NCBI GenBank assembly: GCA_030737875.1
Contig: CM060909.1
Location: 30,649,659-30,713,658 of the forward strand
Origin: Allium sativum
Taxonomy: Eukaryota > Streptophyta > Magnoliopsida > Asparagales > Amaryllidaceae
Length of the DNA stretch: 64,000 nt
Reading direction: 5' to 3'
The notes under the pieces were generated by a model that was given only the letters and a program-made list of their open reading frames with translations, was not told the origin of the DNA and did not search any database. Shown here one piece after another: positions 56,741 through 64,000 of this stretch. Each line of letters opens with the position of its first letter. Position 1 is the first letter of the stretch. The translations under genes and the position numbers were made by a program.

Positions 56741-59700
56741 CTTCGATCCAGGATCCTGCTAAAGAGAGAGATATCTGCAAAAAGCTACTCGACTGCCCGT
56801 GTGGAAAAGAGGGCACCCGAGTTTGCAAAGTGAAACAAACTACGAGTCAGTCATGGGACTGGTGTGAGAATTCTAAACTAATTTAACTAATAAGACAAAT
56901 CCAAGGACCACGCCGCTAATGCGGAACGGGTTTTATTCCAATGGATTGTCGGTGCATAAAGTAAAGTAAATCGTAGAATAACGCAATGTCTTTTTGAAAA
57001 ATGAAACCATTATAAGACCCAAGTCCCATCACACAATGCAACGCAAACTGGAGGATAGGGTTTTACCTTATAATGATCAAAAGATGCTTGATACGATAAA
57101 CACGGTATTATATAATAATAGTGTGCAACCAATTTGAAATACATCAAATTAAATGTATTAATCCTAGACGGCATGAGTGCCACATCCCACTATGTCGCCA
57201 TATATAGGTATACAATCAAAACCGCTTGATGTCGTATTGGAAATTTGGGTTTCCATCTGAGTCAAGGCTAGGGAGGAGATCCTTACCGATTCGAGACACT
57301 CTAGCAAATGCCCCAGGATTGGTACTCTGTCCAAACCTTGGATCCTGCAGGGCCGGTCCATACGTTAACGCTTAATGGATTGGCAATTCCTGAACACACG
57401 CTTCCCGGTCCTTTTGGACCTATAATACGGCCAGTGGCGACCGCATAAACCGAGGCCTCGAAAAATCCAACAACCACAATGAATAAATGCCAGCGCTGGT
57501 AGGTCCCTGACACCACTCTAGCTAGAAAGCAACGTGTGCACTCCCTGCGTTCCCTTCTCCCGTTTTAGACTCTACGGGGCTGTGAGGCTCTCGAAGTCAC
57601 GATATACACAAAGCTATGCCTAAATAGACTGTGCTTTGATCATCAACCACAAGGCCTACTTTTCAACAAAAGCCTTGATTAATGCATCAAAGTATACCAC
57701 ATTGTTAGCCTATACTATACCATTGATTTCTACCAATATATAACCTCTAAGCTCGTACGTCTCAGAGAAGGGTGTTAACCACCAAACAGATATATATTGA
57801 GAGAGATCAACGAATGTAGTATAAAGGACTACAACGTCAGACATACATTCCATTTATAAACTTATGCCCTGGGTCTGAGCGAAAGTCAAATCCGTACAAA
57901 TCAACACTTCGTCCGAACGGCCACCACTGAAGCCCTTTCAAAGTAGCTACTCCTCTCATGGGTCTCAGTGGCAACACATCCATTCGATGTGAAGATCGTC
58001 GGTCTTCAATCACCGTCTTTAAATCTTCGACTTAGAACGTCGTATAATCATTTGAAATGAGATTGAACTCGGTCTTTTCAAATGATTCTCGTATATATAT
58101 ATATAATTTAAAATCACTTCATATCGTTATTAATATTTAATAACGACCTATCGCTACTTTTATTTATATAAAAATAGCTCAAATAAATTTAACGACGCTT
58201 CGGGTCAATGGGCGACCCTGGCGCGGTTGGCAACCAAATTTGATTTACACACAACTTGAAATCTAACCGTTGGATTTTGATGAAATTTATATCATTGGAA
58301 AGATTTTCCCAAAGCGGTCCTAACGGTTCTTGTTTTGGGAAAATCCGACGGTCGGATCTTTCGGTATAACCGTTTAAATTTACGATTGTCGATACGCGAA
58401 CTACCGCGCGTGTTTCGTTTAAATTTAATTTATATATATATATATATAAATTGTTTTACTATTTCAATTATAAAAGTCTATTCTTTTTATCGCATCTAAA
58501 ATGACGATAAAATATTTCTTGTTTTATTTTACTACCTTTCTTATTTTATTTACTCTAATTGTAAATAAATTATGCTTTATATATCCTTTTAATTTATTTT
58601 CTATTTATTTACCTAAATGTAAATAAATGTTTTTCTTTCTATTCTTTTCCTTATTTTTTTACCTAAATGTAAATAAATATTTCTCTACTTCTTTTATCTT
58701 ATTTATTTACATTATTTATAAATAAATGTTTCTAATTCCTTTTCTTATTTATTTACACTATTTGTAAATAAATGTATTTAATTTCTTTTTCTTATTTATT
58801 TACACTATTTGTAAATAAATCTTTACCTTTACTTTTACTATATTTATTTACACTAATTATAAATAAATGTACCTTTTCCTTTTAACTTATTTATTTACAA
58901 AAAAAAATGTAAATAAATATTATTCACATAATTATTCTTTTAATCCCTTTTATTTACAAAAAAAGTAAATAATCCTTATTCACATATTTGTTCTTAAAAT
59001 CTTAATCACATAGAAATGTAATTTTATTACATTGTAAAACCTATATATATATATATATATATTTTTTACTTACATTGGAAATGTACTTTTATTAAATCCT
59101 TTATTTACATTTGACAAATGTAAATTTCTTTGTTTCTTTTCTTTACATTGAAAAGTGTAATTCTTAAATTCTTTTCTAATTACATTGAAAAATGTAGTTC
59201 TTTAATCCTTTTTCTAATATTTCTTTTTAACATAAAAGAATATCTTATGTTAATTCTTTTCTAACCTTTCTTTTTACTATTTACCTAGAAAATGTAAATA
59301 ATTACTATTTACAAATTGGTTCTTTTTATTTACATAAGGAAATGTAAATAAATCCTTTTCATATAATTTTTTTTTATTTACATAAGAAAATGTAAATAAA
59401 AACTTATTCACATAATTATTATTTTTATTCCTTTTAATTACATAGGAAAATGTAATTAAATTCTTATTCACATATTTGTTCTTTATATTCTATTTATTCT
59501 TAATTACATAAAATGTAATTTTATTTCTTATAATCATAATTACATAAAATGTAATTTTCTTTACAGTGTAAAATATATTCTTTTAATTACATATATAAAA
59601 AAAATGTAATTTATTCAATCTCTTATTTATCTAATGTAAATATATGTTTTCCTTTGTCTACATTTTATTTATTTGAAGTAATTTACATATATAAAATGTA

Positions 59701-62700
59701 AATTTAGAAAATTAATATATATGCTTTAACCTCTCACATTGGATAGGTATTGTTGTGACTACTGGACAGCCGGGCGGGTCCGGGCAAATTTACATCACAA
59801 CTCAATCCAACCTCGGGTTTAAGCATTCTTTTTCTTTATATTGAAAAATGTAATTCTTTTTATTCCTTTCTTAAAAAAAAATATAATTCTTAAATTCTTA
59901 TCTTACTATTTCATTAATTCTATTTAAACAAAATGGATATTTTGTTTCGCACATTTTCTATTTACCTAAATGTTTATTTTTACATAAAGCATATTTTTGT
60001 CCGCAAACCCTAATGCGACAAAATAATAATTTAACTAATGTATGTTATTGCATAAAGCATATTTTTGTTCACAAACTCTAATGCGACAAAAATAGCAATT
60101 CAATCTATATATGTTTTTACATAAAATATATATTTGTGCGCAAACTCTAATGCGACAAAAATAGCAATTCAACCTATATATGTTTTTACATAAAATATAT
60201 TTTTGTGCGCAAAATCTAATGCGACAAAAATAGCAATTCAACCTATATATGTTTTTACATAAAATATATTTTTGTGCACAAAATCTAATGCGACAAAAAT
60301 AGCAATTCAACCTATATATGTTTTTACATAAAATATATTTTTGTGCGCAAAATCTAATGCGACAAAAATAGCAATTTATTTATATTTTGAATGCTAATAT
60401 ATGATTCATTACAATTATGCAACATGACGATGACTTTTACGTCGTCTCAACTAAATTAAACACGACGGTGATTTTAGCGTCATAACATTCAAAATAATAC
60501 ATTGATGTTTTGGTGTCACAACATACAAAATAACACACTTATGGCTTTGGTGTCATAACATACAGATTAACACACTTATGGTTTTGGTGTAATTTTTTTT
60601 TTTTGAATCACAATAACGGTCCCAACTTCACTTTTATTTGCAAATGGAAATGAAAATTTAAATTCACATTTTATTTATACATAAAAGTAAAGGTTAAACT
60701 TACATTCTATTATGTTAACAAAAGCGACATAAAAATTGGTATTTTGACTTTATCAAGAAAATATAAAAGTTGGTCTTTTTATTTTTAACAAGAGAAACAT
60801 AAAAAGTGGTCTTTTATTTTGTTAATCAAAAGAAACATAAAAAGTTGTTCTTTTTTTTATTTTTAAAACAAAGACATAAAAAGTTATTCTTTTTATTTTT
60901 AAAACAAAGAGACAAAAAAAATTTCTTTTTATTTTTAACAAAAGATATAAAAAGTTATTCTTTTTATTTTTAACAAAAGACATGAAAAGTTATTCTTTTC
61001 ATTTTTAACAAAAGACATAAAAAGTTATTCATTTTATTTTTAATAAAAGACATAAAAAGTTATTCTTTTTATTTTTAACAAAAGACATAAAAAGTTATTC
61101 TTTTTATTTTTAACAAACGAATTATGTAAAAATGTTCTTTTGTTTCAACAACCGAATTAAGTAAAAATGTCCTTTGTTTTGTAAACAAATTTTGTCCCTT
61201 ATTTGGTAACCAAAATATATATCAAAAAATATGTCTTTTATTTTGTAAACAAATTTGTCCCTTTTAATTTTGACAACAAAATAATGTTAAAATTATCCTT
61301 TTTGTTTTACAACAAAAATAATGTAAAAATTGTTCCTTTTTGTTTTACAACAAAAATAATGTAAAAATAGTCTTTTTGTTTAACAAACAAAAATAAACAA
61401 ACAAGATTTGTTTTCATTTATTTTGTATACAGAATTTAAGAAAAAATAAAATAAAGAGGGGAACTTTATTATGATCTACATCACAAATTTCAGATCTAGA
61501 TAAAGTAATCATCACAGACATCACCACATATTTCAGCAATAATTATATACAAACATCATCACATCGCAGATCAGTAAATCACAATATACAATCACAATCT
61601 CAGCATTTCAATCACCACATAATTAAATTAAAATAATTAATTATCTAAATAAAAGAAAGATTCTCACCTTGTTTTTAATAAAATTAAACCGCATTTAATT
61701 TTACCAAAAATCCCAACTGCTATTGTTCTTGTCTATCAATTCTGAAATTTTCCTCAAAAATCATCTTGTTCAGAATAACGTCTAGTCAGTGCCATCGCGA
61801 AGTATTTTTCGACTCGAGTCCAACGCACTTGAAATCGTCCAATTCCTTCTTCATGTTCTGGAAACGGAGGCCGCCACTTCGAGACACCCACAGCCTCTAG
61901 GGCTTCAAATTCCGACTAGCACAGTGGGCGAGGAGGTGATCGGAGGGCGGGGTCTGGTCGGCCTTGAAGGGGGAGTAATGGAGGATTCCGCCATCGTTTC
62001 TTTTTTTTTTTCGATTTTGATTGAGGCGACTGAAGAATAATTTGGAGAATTTGGGTTTGGAGAAAGAAGGTGTAGGAAGTACTTATATAGATTAATTAAT
62101 TATTCAATTAGCCAATTAAGGCCCGTAAAACCCCTTGTCCAATTTTAACATATTTAAATAATAACCTTTGTGTTATTATTCATATCAATTTTTAGTTCTT
62201 TATATAAAAATGCTATAGTGGATAGAGAAGGGATTACAAAGAAAAGGAAAAAACCAAATAAAGAAAAAGGAAGATGAGAAATAAGGAGCAAGGAATTAAT
62301 GCTGCATTGCTTTTCCATTTAAAACCATGAATGCATTTCCTTTGTTGCCTTGCACCTTTGAAAATTATATTGCCAAAATTTGATTCTAGAAATAATATTC
62401 CATTTGTCATTAATGCCGAAGGAAGGATTAAGAAGAAAGATTTTGAATTAGAAAACGTATCTGTAGGAACATGCATGAATTAAAAACAAAAGAAAATTAA
62501 TGCACACTAATGAAAAATTGGATTTGCTTTCTATGGACAATGTGTTAGGCTAACACATGAATTAACAACGTTGTTTTATGGTATTATCTGAACATTATAA
62601 ACTTACCTGTCATACACTGTAAATTAAATAGTAACGAAAAATATAGAAGTGATTGCGCGATTTTATTTTATTTCCTTTCATTACGCATTCCTTTCATAAA

Positions 62701-62720
62701 TGTGCATTATATATGCTTTA

Positions 62721-62755
<35 letters not shown>

Positions 62756-64000
62756 TCAATTTCACCCTCCAAAAATTCATCCTTCTCTTTCATTACATTA
62801 ATTATATCACAATTTGTACCATAAATAACGTGATAAACGGCTTGCAAAATTAATCACCAATATTTATGTTAATTCAATGTTTAATTACCATTTGTACTCA
62901 ATGGTTTGATCTGTAATAAATTAATCTTAACCATATATTACTATGCGAATAGATTCTTTGTTTAATAAATCATTAAACAGAACTTAGTTAAAAATTGATT
63001 CTTTTCTTTTTTTACTCGTTCTAATGTCAAATATTCCAAATGGCTTACCATTTATTAGCATCGTAAATATTGATGTTATATTCACATTATGCTTTTAAAT
63101 TCTAGAATGAACACTACATTCAAATTAAATAGAAAGTCCAAGTTCTAAATAGTACCTCAAGTATATTGTAAATTTAATATCCAACAATTCTAAATTTGTA
63201 GTTTTTACTTTCATAATCAACTCAAGTTAATAACGTTAATTCTGGCAAAATAATTAAGCTGAGCTTATGTTTACAATTGCCTTTAAAAGTGGATACTTTG
63301 TTCAAATAAATAAATGTACATGTTATATTTGGAATGTTGAATATAAGCATATATTTTTCTTCTATAAATCAAATTACAAGATCAAAATAATTGATAACAG
63401 GAATAAGTTTTGTTTTCTATTTATTTTTTTAGACAACCTAAATATTCAATCATTTATTAATGTAAATCACATTTATTTATAAATTTATGAAATGGTTCAC
63501 ACTTTGGATAGAAAAAGGGAAGTATTAAAGACAACAAAATTTTTTCTCTTAATATAACAATGAAAAATTGTAACATAATGATTTGTTTATCCAACACTAC
63601 ATATTATAACATAATGACATCTTTATCATAATTTATTTAGAGTCCACCTAATATTTTAGACCAACCTATTCAATGCTCATGCAAAAATAATTAAATATAC
63701 ACACATGGAGTAGATTTGCTTTTGGAGAGAGACAATAAAAGGAGAGAAAAAGGGATGTTAGTTTAAGAATTAAGAATTCAAAAGTTGTAAGAGAAAATAA
63801 GCATCATGATTTTGGCTTTAAAGGCAAGGCTATAAGGCTGTAATTAACGTGAAATAACTTTACATATGAAATGAATGTCACCAGTGTTTCTTGGTTCGCC
63901 CAATTTCGATTTAAAACTAATTTTATATAATTTCTCCAAGTTGGAAATTAAAATTTGGAATTACCATGAATTTTAAGTTCAGAATAGAACTAAAATAATA
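56741..64000 (-). repeat. Element D right LTR (5' LTR), part 2, cut by window end
   Basis: It resumes with CTTCGATCC and matches 37730-45028 almost base for base. The same arrays occur at 58465-59720, 59960-60380 and 60720-61400, with the shared module near 59710-59830, donor near 61667, GC-rich island 61775-62035 and TATA box 62083-62089. Its remaining 130 or so bases and right target duplication are outside the window. It contains no gene; ORFs at 57164, 57301, 59277, 60035, 61789, 62234 and 63267 mirror noncoding LTR frames. Confidence 0.9.

Larger units (their letters stand above)
37476..64000 (-). mobile_element. Element D: giant-LTR, mini-body retrotransposon (right end off window)
   Basis: Minus-strand element with a complete left LTR of 7685 bp, an interior of only 392 bp and a right LTR interrupted by element 2 and cut by the window end, about 170 bases short of its expected edge. 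Primer site and polypurine tract are present, and there is no coding capacity. The two LTRs are nearly identical over 7 kb, with mainly scattered substitutions and microsatellite changes, so insertion was recent. The LTRs make up about 97 percent of the element, the reverse of usual proportions. A helper chromovirus is inferred. Confidence 0.88.

Noticed and set aside
60035..60310. Minus-strand 91-codon frame with repeated Cys-rich 23-residue units, resembling zinc fingers
   Set aside because: It is the translation of a 69-bp noncoding tandem repeat. No His ligands in a recognised pattern, and the sister array at 41010-41400 does not keep a comparable long frame.

Overview
The window is plant repetitive DNA and holds no recognisable cellular gene. 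It is AT-rich and consists almost entirely of nested LTR retrotransposons of one lineage. The two coding elements carry a Ty3/gypsy polyprotein (gag with CCHC knuckles, protease, reverse transcriptase, RNase H, D,D(35)E integrase, C-terminal chromodomain-like segment) and a primer site complementary to initiator tRNA-Met. This fits chromovirus elements of the Tekay/Del type in an angiosperm, but I cannot name the species. I saw no tRNA, rRNA, CRISPR array or host protein gene.

Layout, left to right. (1) 1-10153: an LTR on the + strand (family F) is interrupted by a minus-strand LTR (family E). E is in turn interrupted by a 6.0-kb solo LTR (family C, 1680-7695, target duplication ACTTC). (2) 10154-37475: remnants of an older minus-strand element (family B) as two truncated LTR copies. 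The first is split by element A (10660-34250, minus, TTATT duplication), which has two 5.9-kb LTRs around a noncoding interior of 1.04 kb. A's left LTR contains element 1 (12704-23416, plus, TTATT), a gag-pol element with three in-frame stops. (3) 37476 to the window end: element D (minus) has LTRs of 7.7 kb and an interior of only 392 bp. Its right LTR contains element 2 (45812-56740, plus, CTTCG), a young gag-pol element with one single-base frameshift.

Four of the insertions have their empty target visible inside the window, in the sister LTR or sister copy, so the nesting order is well supported: B first, then A and D, then elements 1 and 2.

The most interesting pattern is the A/D/C design: giant LTRs around almost no body, with primer site and polypurine tract kept. 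Their ends, polypurine context and an R-U5 module match the coding elements, which suggests they are mobilised by Tekay-like helpers. Just inside the primer site of A and D lie 19-nt hairpins whose stems covary while a 7-nt loop motif is kept, a candidate packaging or dimerisation signal. All LTR families also appear to share one layout: TATA box, short first exon, splice donor, long AT-rich stretch, a small conserved hairpin, splice acceptor, then the LTR end. In the giant LTRs this putative leader intron has grown to about 4.5-4.9 kb and is packed with tandem imperfect palindromes. Splicing, packaging and helper use are inferred; the boundaries, duplications, repeats and ORF damage are read directly from the sequence.
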